A stretch of 64,000 nucleotides of DNA, from positions 1-64,000 of the forward strand of contig JAIXOR010000078.1 of NCBI GenBank assembly GCA_027486655.1. The letters run 5' to 3'. A program made the translations under genes and the position numbers. The notes beneath the pieces were generated by a model that did no database searches, was not told where the DNA came from, and worked only from the letters and a program-made list of their open reading frames with translations. Below are positions 56,954 to 64,000 of this stretch, in pieces. Every line of letters begins with the position of its first letter. Positions within the stretch are counted from its first letter, which is position 1. The stretch is from Verrucomicrobiaceae bacterium (GTDB lineage Bacteria > Verrucomicrobiota > Verrucomicrobiia > Verrucomicrobiales > Akkermansiaceae).

Positions 56954-58081
56954 TCAACTTGCCATCATGCTGGGCCATTTGTTTGCGACGAGTTGCGGGA
57001 CTGCAAGTTGTGATGCCCGACAGATGGGAAGGAAGAGGTGATCGACCAAATGCTTCACGACAGGAACAACGACCGCATCGCCCATGGCGTTGTAGGATTC
57101 GTTGTAGGAAGTCGATAGCTTATAGGTCCTAGGCGCGCCCATGAGAAGGGCGGCTTCGCGGGGGGTAATGAGGCGGGCGGACCAGCCGCTTTGGTCGTGG
57201 AGGAGGAGAAACTGGCGGCTGCTGCCGCCTTCGGCGGTGCGGAGGCAGCCGGAGAGGTCGTCGAAGCGGAGTTCGAGGACTTGTTTGCCGTGGCGGGTGC
57301 GGCGGTAGCCAGGGAAGACGGCGCGCTGTTTGCGTGGGAGTTTGTCGAGCAACTCGCGGTGGCTGGGGGCGATGATGGAGAAGAGGGCATCGGCTCTGGC
57401 TTTCTCGAAAACCGGCGCGTCCCAGTCGATGAGATCGGTGAGGGATTTGGCGCGCTTTCTCGGCCGTGGCATGGACCAGAAGACGATGTCGTCCAAGGGC
57501 GCGATGGCCTTGCGGACGGGCTCGGGGTGCAGCCAGTTTGGGCCGTTGTCTTCGAGGTGGGAGGTGTCGAGGTGATCCTGGACGGCGACAACAAAGACGC
57601 GGGGCCGGGATTGGGGGACCCAGTGGCGGGCGTCGAGCAGCATGGGGCCGACCTTGTAGGAACGCTCGCGCAGCGCTTGGTAGAGCAGTCGGAAATCCTC
57701 GCCGCCATTGGCGGAAAGCAGGCCGACGACATTCTCCAAGGCGATGACGGCGGGTTTTTCCGGCATTTCGTCGAGTACCCTGAGCCATTCCCAGAACAGT
57801 CCGCTGCGTGAGGCGGCGAGGCCGCCCATTTTCCCGGCGAGCGAGAGATCCTGACAGGGGAAGCTGGCCCAGACGATGTCGCCCATAGGGATTTCGGTGC
57901 CGCGGACCTGCTCGATGGAACCGAGGTGGAAATGGCCGTCGCCGTGGTTGGCCTGGTAGATGGCGGCCTTTTTCGGGCAAATGTCGTTGGACCACACCGG
58001 GACGCAGGCGTGTTTCGCTCCTTGCGTGACCAGCCCGCTGCCGGCGAAGAAATCGACGAAGCTTGGGGTTGGTGCCTTCAT
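56954..58081 (-). CDS. DNA (cytosine-5-)-methyltransferase
   Basis: A 375-residue C5 methyltransferase. Motif I is FVDFFAGSGLVTQG, motif IV is SFPCQDLSLAGK with catalytic Cys76, motif VI is ALENVVG with Glu116, and motif VIII is PQSRPRVFVVAV. The short target-recognition region lies about 190-290. Motifs IX and X are RLITPREAALLMGAPRTY and YNAMGDAVVVPVVKHL. It precedes the GIY-YIG nuclease in the same operon and should protect host DNA from it. A decayed copy of its 5' end lies beyond that nuclease. Confidence 0.95.
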   Translation of the reverse strand: MKAPTPSFVDFFAGSGLVTQGAKHACVPVWSNDICPKKAAIYQANHGDGHFHLGSIEQVRGTEIPMGDIVWASFPCQDLSLAGKMGGLAASRSGLFWEWLRVLDEMPEKPAVIALENVVGLLSANGGEDFRLLYQALRERSYKVGPMLLDARHWVPQSRPRVFVVAVQDHLDTSHLEDNGPNWLHPEPVRKAIAPLDDIVFWSMPRPRKRAKSLTDLIDWDAPVFEKARADALFSIIAPSHRELLDKLPRKQRAVFPGYRRTRHGKQVLELRFDDLSGCLRTAEGGSSRQFLLLHDQSGWSARLITPREAALLMGAPRTYKLSTSYNESYNAMGDAVVVPVVKHLVDHLFLPICRASQLAVPQLVANKWPSMMAS

Positions 58082-58252
58082 GCGGGCATTTGAACAGCTT
58101 GAGAGTGAGCTGTCAAAGAGGGATTATAACCGGGAATACCGCGCCCACCTGGATCTGATCAAAGGCGACGGAGAGGCCATCCATCGCCGTACACTAGGCT
58201 CTTCACGAGAGAGCCATCCGGCACCATGCACCCATGCCCATGCACACACGTT

Positions 58253-60178
58253 TCATCGCAGGCCGCCGGGGATGGGCATGTCCAGCAGGGGCATGGAGTG
58301 GCCGTCGGCGGGCGATTCGGAGAGGATCTCATGGATTTGGACCGACCATGGTGGCGTATCGCCGATCCGGTAGGCGGCCCAGGCACCGCTGTCTTCGAGG
58401 CCGGCGGTTCCGGTGAGCTTGAGGGTGTCCCCGGAGCGCACGGTGCGGATGAGTGCGTCTCCGGTGGTTTTGCCTTCCTCGTTCTTGAAAAGGACACGGA
58501 GCGTGGAAGTGCCTCCCGTGACGGAGATCTCGACCACGGGAAGCAACAAGGTGCCGCGCCGGCAGGTGTCCGCACGCGGGCCATCGGTGACGGGTGGCCG
58601 CCAGTAGCAGGCTGCGGACTCCAACTGGATCCGCTCGCCCGCGATCGGAAAGGCGGGCGTTTCCCAGAGGTGGGCTTTCTCCGGGAGTTTCAGAATCGTA
58701 TGCCCGAGCACCCATCCGCCACAGGCCAGCAAGGTGGCGGCCAGCAGCATTACTCCGAGGTGGTCGCCGAAGGACCATTTGCGGGAGCGCCGATCTTCCG
58801 GAGCGGTGCTGGATCTGGCAAGTGGCGTGGATCGCTTACGGCCACGGGACCGCCGTGAGGAATCCGCCGCATTCTCCCAATCGGCCGCCTCGCCCTCCAG
58901 CCACGTCGCTGGATCGGCCTTCACGGAGGGGGAAAATCCGGTGGGTTTTTCAGCGATCGGAGCATCCTGCGCGGTCGGCCCGCTGGCCTCCTCGCCAGAC
59001 ATCGCGGGGGCATCGATCCACACATCATCGGCGGCGGCTGCGGAAACCGGAGTGGATGAATCCGGCGGCGGCCCGGGTGAGTCGGTCTTCGGACGGCCGG
59101 CAAGACCGGCAGCCTCCAGATCCGGATTGCCGAAGGCCATGGCCTCGATCATCCGGATCTCGTCGTCGAAGTCCCACAGGTCCCGTTCCGACAACATCGG
59201 ATCGTCCTTGGACGTTTCCCAACCCAGCGCGCGGTTCGGATGGATGTGGGACCACAGGGACGGCTCAGCACCCGGGCCAAGCGCGTCGCGCGCAGCGACT
59301 TCGATCCGCCGGAAATCGGCAGCCACCCGCGCCATGTCCGGGGGCCGGCTTGCCGGATCGAGCGAGAGACAGCGGTTGATGCACTCTCGCAGCTCCCGCT
59401 CCTCCGTCCCGGGACCGGTATCCGGCCACGGCAGCACGGCCTGCGCTTCGAGATTTCCCGCCACCTTGAGCCGGTCCACCTGCACGTCCTGCCAATCGCT
59501 CGTTCCCGCCGCCGGGGCCACCTGCTGATAGACGGCATGGCAACGCGGGAAAAATCCTGTTAGAATCCGATAGGCCAGCACGCCGAAGGCAAACACATCC
59601 CAGCCGAATCCCGCGGCGCGGCGGTATCCCGAGGGGTCCCTGAGCTGTTCGGGTGGCTGATAGAGCAGCGCATCCGTGAACGGGAACGCCCGCACCCCGG
59701 GCATGTTTCCCAGAGCCCAGTCCGTCAGCAACAGTTCATCGTCAGGACCGATGAAGACATTCCCCGGCTTCAGATTGCCATGGGCCACGCCGCGTTCATG
59801 CATTCCCGCCAGGGCGCGGGCCAGGGATTTCACCCGCATCCACGATGAGTCGCCCGGATGCTCTCCGAGTTCGTGTTGAAGGCTCAGCGGGCGCAGTGAG
59901 CGGAGGCCGCCCGCATCATCGACAAACACGGGTCCCATCCGGGTGGCGGTGCCCGCTCCGGACCGGGGGCGGATCACCGGCATCACACCGGGTGGCCAGC
60001 CACCCGCGGCGAGCCGCCGCGTCATTTGCTCAAAGAGCGGGAGATTCACCGCGGATTCATCGAATCGCTTCAAGGCCAGTCTCTCGCCATCCTCATCCTC
60101 CGCCAGATAGACACGCCCGCTGCCTCCTTGGCCGATCAACCCAAGGATCTTCAAACCACCAGCATGCTCCGCGATCAT
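58253..60178 (-). CDS. Membrane-anchored Ser/Thr protein kinase-like protein
   Basis: A 641-residue protein from ATG 60178 (MIAEHAGGLKIL). The longer open frame runs antisense through a PEP-CTERM fragment and is rejected. The kinase domain (about 9-300) has the Gly loop GQGGSGRVYLAED, ALKRFDE with the ATP-binding Lys, HGNLKPGNVFI in place of HRDLKPEN, DWA in place of DFG, and YQPPEQLRDPSGY. The catalytic Asp of HRD is absent, so activity is doubtful. A Pro/Ser-rich linker, one transmembrane helix (about 475-500, MLLAATLLACGGWVLGHTIL) and an extracytoplasmic domain of about 140 residues follow. A signalling or scaffold role is likely. Confidence 0.85.
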   Translation of the reverse strand: MIAEHAGGLKILGLIGQGGSGRVYLAEDEDGERLALKRFDESAVNLPLFEQMTRRLAAGGWPPGVMPVIRPRSGAGTATRMGPVFVDDAGGLRSLRPLSLQHELGEHPGDSSWMRVKSLARALAGMHERGVAHGNLKPGNVFIGPDDELLLTDWALGNMPGVRAFPFTDALLYQPPEQLRDPSGYRRAAGFGWDVFAFGVLAYRILTGFFPRCHAVYQQVAPAAGTSDWQDVQVDRLKVAGNLEAQAVLPWPDTGPGTEERELRECINRCLSLDPASRPPDMARVAADFRRIEVAARDALGPGAEPSLWSHIHPNRALGWETSKDDPMLSERDLWDFDDEIRMIEAMAFGNPDLEAAGLAGRPKTDSPGPPPDSSTPVSAAAADDVWIDAPAMSGEEASGPTAQDAPIAEKPTGFSPSVKADPATWLEGEAADWENAADSSRRSRGRKRSTPLARSSTAPEDRRSRKWSFGDHLGVMLLAATLLACGGWVLGHTILKLPEKAHLWETPAFPIAGERIQLESAACYWRPPVTDGPRADTCRRGTLLLPVVEISVTGGTSTLRVLFKNEEGKTTGDALIRTVRSGDTLKLTGTAGLEDSGAWAAYRIGDTPPWSVQIHEILSESPADGHSMPLLDMPIPGGLR

Positions 60179-60436
60179 GGGGGCGGAACTAACATTTCGT
60201 TTTTCGTCCGCCCAAGAGGGAACGTCCCGGAAACGTGCAAGAATTGCGCTGCCATTGCCAACAGCTCGGTGGATGGCAGCGGAAAAACCCTCGCCAGCGT
60301 GCGACCGGACGCCAGCTTCTCTCTCTTTGAGGGAGTCGACGGAGTCTATCTGAACTACAGCGCCGTCCCCGAGCCCACCTCGCTCGTGCTCGCCCTGCTT
60401 TCCGGCATTCCGCTCCTGCGCCGCAAGCGGGCATGA
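60179..60436 (+). pseudogene. Truncated PEP-CTERM protein remnant
   Basis: The frame reads NISFFVRPRGNVPETCKNCA, then SVRPDASFSLFEGVDGVYLN, and ends with a full PEP-CTERM tail: VPEPTSLVLALLSGIPLLRR and KRA. There is no signal peptide. Upstream the frame runs antisense into the kinase gene, whose start abuts this fragment. The 5' part of a PEP-CTERM gene therefore seems to have been lost. A short ORF from the ATG at 60164 is open, but without a signal it could not reach the sorting machinery. Confidence 0.7.
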
Positions 60437-60613
60437 GGCGGCCCGCGGCAAATCCCGCCCCCGCATGGCCCATGCTGCATGATTTGCAGTAAAAACCGCG
60501 GGGATTTTCTTTCGGATCACGATCCCATTCCAGACTTTCCGCGTCCCCACGCGCTCGCGGAATCGGATGCTTTTCCTGAGATCCGTCTTGGCGCTGGAGA
60601 GACCTTTCCAATC

Positions 60614-61417
60614 ATGCAGACCAAACAGAAATCACGTTTGTCATCCATCGCTTCCGCAGCCGCATGGCTCGGTCTTGCCGCCACTTCGGGAGCCACGGTG
60701 TTGTCGAACCTCAACAGTCCTTCCCAGCTCACGTCCGACTTCAACGCCGGCTATTCGAACAATCCCTGGACCCACGCGACTTCCGGTGGCCTTGGTGACT
60801 CCGGTTGTGCGGTCGTTCCCGATGGCGATGACGTGCTCATGACCTACACCACCGGTTACTCCACGGAAGTGGGAGGCAGCTACACGATCGGTGCCTATTT
60901 CTACAACGTCTACAATTCGGGTTTCGGAGCACTGGGCTTTTCCAACCTCTCCAGCGCGAACCCGATCTTCTGGGGCAATCCTGACAACAGCATCGGCGTC
61001 TCGATCCATGGTGGCGGCGGCGAGTATGTGAACGTGATCGGCAGCAGCGACAGTTCGGGCGCCACATGGGGCAATGGCGATCTGGCCACCAATGCCTGGT
61101 TCTACGCGCAGACCACCCTCACCTTCACGGCGGTGGATGCCTACAGCCTTACCACCACCATCTGGAACAGCGATGCAAACGGCGTGCTGGGAAGCCAGCG
61201 TGCGAACGATACCGTCACCGGCAGCCTGGGTGACGGTTACAAGCTCAACGAGAGCTACGGCACGATCTATGCCCACGTCGGCACCTCCGGCTCGCGGTTC
61301 ACCAAGGTGGACAACATCAGCACCGCAGGATCCACGGGCGCCATCCCCGAGCCATCCGCCGTGGTTCTGCTGGGCGCAACCGCGCTCGGCTTCGGCCTGC
61401 GCCGCCGTCGCGCGTAA
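60614..61417 (+). CDS. PEP-CTERM sorting-signal protein
   Basis: A 267-residue protein from ATG 60614. The signal peptide is SSIASAAAWLGLAATSGAT. The mature domain (about 30-235) is rich in Gly, Ser, Asn and aromatic residues (SYTIGAYFYNVYNSGFGALG and GVSIHGGGGEYVNVIGSSDS), as in surface or exopolysaccharide-associated proteins. The C-terminus has the tripartite sorting signal: IPEPSAVVLLGATALGFGLR with a basic RRRRA end. Exosortase would process it; no exosortase gene is in the window. A strong terminator follows. Confidence 0.9.
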   Translation: MQTKQKSRLSSIASAAAWLGLAATSGATVLSNLNSPSQLTSDFNAGYSNNPWTHATSGGLGDSGCAVVPDGDDVLMTYTTGYSTEVGGSYTIGAYFYNVYNSGFGALGFSNLSSANPIFWGNPDNSIGVSIHGGGGEYVNVIGSSDSSGATWGNGDLATNAWFYAQTTLTFTAVDAYSLTTTIWNSDANGVLGSQRANDTVTGSLGDGYKLNESYGTIYAHVGTSGSRFTKVDNISTAGSTGAIPEPSAVVLLGATALGFGLRRRRA

Positions 61418-61441
61418 GACCGCACACGGTCTTTTCGATCA

Positions 61442-61473
61442 GGCTCACCGTGGCAATCACGGTGGGCCTTTTT
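61442..61473 (+). terminator. Rho-independent terminator
   Basis: GGCTCACCGTG (61442-61452), a 5-base loop, CACGGTGGGCC (61458-61468), then TTTTT at 61469-61473. The 11-bp stem has one T-G pair. It lies 25 bases after the PEP-CTERM stop and is the clearest intrinsic terminator in the window. Confidence 0.88.
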
Positions 61474-61584
61474 GTTAGGAGGTCAAATGGACGATGCCAC
61501 CGAATGTCGTCCAGTCTCCGGCGCGCTTCACCAGCCACAAACCCGGCCGGGGAGGACAGAAGGGGGGCCGGGCCGGCGGGACGT

Positions 61585-63696
61585 TTACCAGGTGATTTGA
61601 CAACCGATGCCGAAGCTGCGCGCCGGGGCGATCTGGCCGGCGAGTGGCTGGCCTTTGGCGGAGTTGTCAAACTTCGCGAGGGCGTAGTCCGCATCCAGGA
61701 GGTTGCTGCCGAAGAGATAGACGCTGGCATGGTCCCATGAATATCCGAGGCGGGCCCCCAGCAGGCGGCGGGTTTCCAGCGCGGTGACCCGGGGGCTGGC
61801 CGGATCCGTGTAAGTGGCATCCGCCCATGAAAACAACGTGCTGGCGAAGAAGCCCGAGGAGTGTTGGTAGGATGCGCCGAGCGAGGCCGTCCACTCCGGA
61901 GCATTGGGAAACGATTGGCCGTCGCGGTCCACGCCATCGAGCATGAACTCGCCAAACTCGGTGTGCACCCACCCCAGAGTGCCGCTGACGACCAGCGGTG
62001 CCCAGGGTTTCCAGCGGGCTTCCAACTCGCTGCCGTAGCGCCGGGAGCTGGCGGCATTGGTGGTGTAGGTATCGATGGGTTTCAAACCTCCGGGTGCGTC
62101 GAAGGTGATCTGCGGATCGTCCATCCAGGAATGAAAGAGGCCGGCGGAGAGCTCCAGAGTGTCGCATGGATTGGCCCGGCCATAGAGGTCGAGATCCCAG
62201 GTAAGCTCGGGATCATAGGGACCGCTGGTGCCCAGACTGGGCGCGAAGCTGACGCCGCCGCTGTGGTAACCGCGGGCAAGCTGGAGGCCCACTTTCCCTC
62301 GCTCGTCCGGCTGCCATTCCAGCGCGATCTGGGGCAGCAGCGCGGTGTCCGCGATGTCCGCCGTGGATTTCGCCTCCGGACGCGTTCCCACGGTCGCCGC
62401 GGCCTTCACCTCGCGCTGATCGTGCTGCATGCGCAAGCCGCCGGTGAGGTGGAGGTTTTTCATAAACTCCCAATCTCCACGGCCATACACGGCCAGCACC
62501 CTCACATCCTCCTGACCCATGCTTTGATAAGGCGAACCGGAGGGCAAGGGAGCCACTCCCACGCCGCTGTAGCCGAGATCATAACTGCTTGCCTCAAGAT
62601 AAACTCCGGACCGCCAATCCAAGACACCCTCGTCACACGAAACACTCAGATCCTGAGTGAAGCGGAGTTCATCGATGACCCCGTTTGCCACCCAGGCGAG
62701 CACCGCAGTCTCGTCGAGATCGAAATGGGTTTTCAAGTCGAGCTGCTGGAGGGCGGTGGTGGACTTCAATTCCAAATCATGCGGCAGCGCCAGACTGGCG
62801 TTGAGAATGACCGCATCGCGCCGGGCCGGGCAGGAGGGATCCAGATTGAGCGCGGTCTTGCGATCGAACAGATCGTAGCCGGCAACCGCCCTGGCCGTGC
62901 CGAACGGATTGCCGCTCGACTCGTCATGGACCAGCGACAGGTCATACGCCGCGTCACGACATTGGTTGGGATGCCATATGAGTCGCGCCTGATAGCGATC
63001 ACGCCGCGTCGCGCCAAAGGCATCGTCACCGTTGTAGAGGTTGGTGACATCGTCATCGCTCTCGCGGTGAGCGACGGCAACCCGCAGCGCGAGTTCATCG
63101 GGCCGCAACACGAAATCCTGGACGATGCCCGCGCGGAGGGTGCGGTTTTCCGATGCTTCAAGCAGCGCCTTGCCATCGTTCGAGAACCCCGGTGCACCGG
63201 TCTGAAGCCGCAGAGCCCCACTCAAGCTTGCCGGGCCGGGACCGAGCAGCTGGGGGCCGCGCAGAAGCTCCACGCTTTCCAGATCCCACAGCAGCGGCGG
63301 CAGGTAACGGAGCGTCGCCACCGAGAGTGTCGCGCCATCTTCCATCACCGGGATCAGCGGATTGGAGGCCGTTCCCACCACATAAAAAAGGCCGTCCTGA
63401 TTCACACCGCGAAGGCTGAAGCTGCCGACCGACATGTTGCCGCCATAGGCATTGGCCACGGTGTCAAACAGATCCTGATAGGTTCCCCGCTGGACAGGCG
63501 CTTCCGACAACGCCGCCGCGTCGATCCGGACCGAATTGCCCGGGATGGCTTCCGTTTCATCCTCTGGCCGTTCCGAAGTGACCATGAGGGGGGAAAGTGC
63601 GGCCGTTTCACCACAAAGGCTCGGCGGGAGAAGCGGGATGCCAAGAAGGATGCCACCCGCAAGGTGGTGGAGTTGCCGGATCAGGGATGGCTTCAT
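61585..63696 (-). CDS. TonB-dependent outer-membrane receptor
   Basis: A 703-residue receptor with a signal peptide (LAGGILLGIPLLPPSLCGE). A short TonB-box-like region (LSPLMVTSERPED, about 34-46) and a plug domain follow (about 55-175, GTYQDLFDTVANAYGGNMSV, FSLRGVNQDG, ESVELLRGPQLLGPGPASLS). The rest is a barrel of about 500 residues, ending GIGCQITW with an aromatic last residue. The closing strands match the family (GARLGYSWDHASVYLFGSNL, LDADYALAKFDNSAKGQPL). The ligand cannot be told: no siderophore, vitamin or sugar gene is adjacent. Confidence 0.93.
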   Translation of the reverse strand: MKPSLIRQLHHLAGGILLGIPLLPPSLCGETAALSPLMVTSERPEDETEAIPGNSVRIDAAALSEAPVQRGTYQDLFDTVANAYGGNMSVGSFSLRGVNQDGLFYVVGTASNPLIPVMEDGATLSVATLRYLPPLLWDLESVELLRGPQLLGPGPASLSGALRLQTGAPGFSNDGKALLEASENRTLRAGIVQDFVLRPDELALRVAVAHRESDDDVTNLYNGDDAFGATRRDRYQARLIWHPNQCRDAAYDLSLVHDESSGNPFGTARAVAGYDLFDRKTALNLDPSCPARRDAVILNASLALPHDLELKSTTALQQLDLKTHFDLDETAVLAWVANGVIDELRFTQDLSVSCDEGVLDWRSGVYLEASSYDLGYSGVGVAPLPSGSPYQSMGQEDVRVLAVYGRGDWEFMKNLHLTGGLRMQHDQREVKAAATVGTRPEAKSTADIADTALLPQIALEWQPDERGKVGLQLARGYHSGGVSFAPSLGTSGPYDPELTWDLDLYGRANPCDTLELSAGLFHSWMDDPQITFDAPGGLKPIDTYTTNAASSRRYGSELEARWKPWAPLVVSGTLGWVHTEFGEFMLDGVDRDGQSFPNAPEWTASLGASYQHSSGFFASTLFSWADATYTDPASPRVTALETRRLLGARLGYSWDHASVYLFGSNLLDADYALAKFDNSAKGQPLAGQIAPARSFGIGCQITW

Positions 63697-64000
63697 GGTG
63701 GTGCTTTCCAGGAAGGGTTGTTTTCAACAACGCCCTCCTGTTCATCCGTCGAGACTCACGAGGCCGATTGGCAGATGTCTGCAACACCACATACCCTTGG
63801 AAGAAATCCGAGCCGCCGGGAAAGTCGATCCATAGAGCCATCGGATCGATGCATATTCTGCACGTTTTCATGGCCCTGTCTTGGTGGTGTGCGATGAAGG
63901 GCATCGCTTCACTTGGGACCATCGAAGCGGTGCACCTCCCCCCATACGTCCCATGCCGAAATCCCGGGAGCCTGCTTTGGCTCCGGAGCGTAACTCGGAG
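63697..64000. other. Spacer upstream of the TonB receptor, nothing recognised
   Basis: These 304 bases to the window end precede the receptor start on the minus strand. A minus-strand open frame of about 100 codons (from 63922) overlaps the receptor start and is not protein-like. I looked for a cobalamin riboswitch and a Fur-like palindrome and saw neither. The promoter of the receptor should be here. Confidence 0.4.

Noticed and set aside
61861-63897. A 678-codon plus-strand open frame opposite the TonB receptor
   Set aside because: It is antisense to a receptor with a signal peptide, plug and barrel, and shows no domain or start context of its own.
63608-63922. A 104-codon minus-strand open frame overlapping the TonB receptor start
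   Set aside because: The sequence is not protein-like and overlaps the receptor signal peptide in another frame.
63697-64000. A cobalamin riboswitch upstream of the TonB receptor
   Set aside because: I searched both strands for the conserved B12-box core and matching stems and did not see them.

Overview
The window is a high-GC chromosomal segment of a Gram-negative bacterium, most likely a member of the Verrucomicrobiota (inference). The reasons are two PEP-CTERM sorting tails with an RRRRA or RRKRA end, a fused MurC-MurB protein in a division/cell-wall cluster, the long form of IspG, many small secreted proteins with signal peptides, TonB receptor and porin genes, and frequent ATGA/GTGA gene overlaps. 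No rRNA, tRNA or CRISPR array was seen.

Layout. 1-10.6 kb: the 3' end of gltD, small secreted proteins, a large secreted protein of unknown function, a CPBP protease, an alpha/beta hydrolase, and a surA-like/pdxA pair. 10.6-16 kb: a PHP phosphoesterase beside the helicase gene hrpB, with a decayed copy of the hrpB tail on the far side of the PHP gene, then tatA overlapping a lipoprotein nuclease/phosphatase gene. 16-19.5 kb: an L,D-transpeptidase-like protein, an MFS transporter and a RAYT transposase broken by one in-frame TGA. 19.6-31.8 kb: a long minus-strand run, ispG-clpS-DUF2017-murG-murC/murB-ddl-ftsQ-ftsA-ftsZ-mutarotase, joining isoprenoid synthesis, N-end-rule proteolysis, peptidoglycan precursor synthesis and the Z ring. 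32.2-36.1 kb: an envelope operon made of a TPR protein, a degenerate kinase fused to an FGE-sulfatase domain, and two thioredoxin-fold proteins.

36.2-43.9 kb holds the most striking structure. carB is followed by a 4.3-kb, less GC-rich island carrying a 1026-residue adenine-type DNA methyltransferase, a translationally coupled PD-(D/E)xK nuclease and two small genes. The second small gene is cut off at a 155-bp second copy of the carB 3' end. The two carB copies differ at four positions, all synonymous. The island looks like a restriction-modification or defence cassette inserted at the carB terminus, with no recombinase inside it.

44-55.6 kb: small secreted proteins, a dienelactone hydrolase, a Tat-exported Gfo/Idh/MocA protein, a coupled four-gene operon (response regulator, cupredoxin-like protein, sensor kinase, porin), the potassium uptake pair trkA-trkH, and a TPR/STN-like protein. 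55.6-58.1 kb: a second restriction-modification locus, a C5 methyltransferase with a GIY-YIG nuclease, next to two gene remnants, one of them a decayed copy of the methyltransferase 5' end. 58.2-64 kb: a membrane-anchored kinase-like protein, a truncated and a complete PEP-CTERM protein, a clear terminator and a TonB-dependent receptor.

A theme recurs: at three loci (hrpB/PHP, carB/island, C5 methyltransferase/GIY-YIG) an accessory gene set lies between an intact gene and a partial copy of that same gene.
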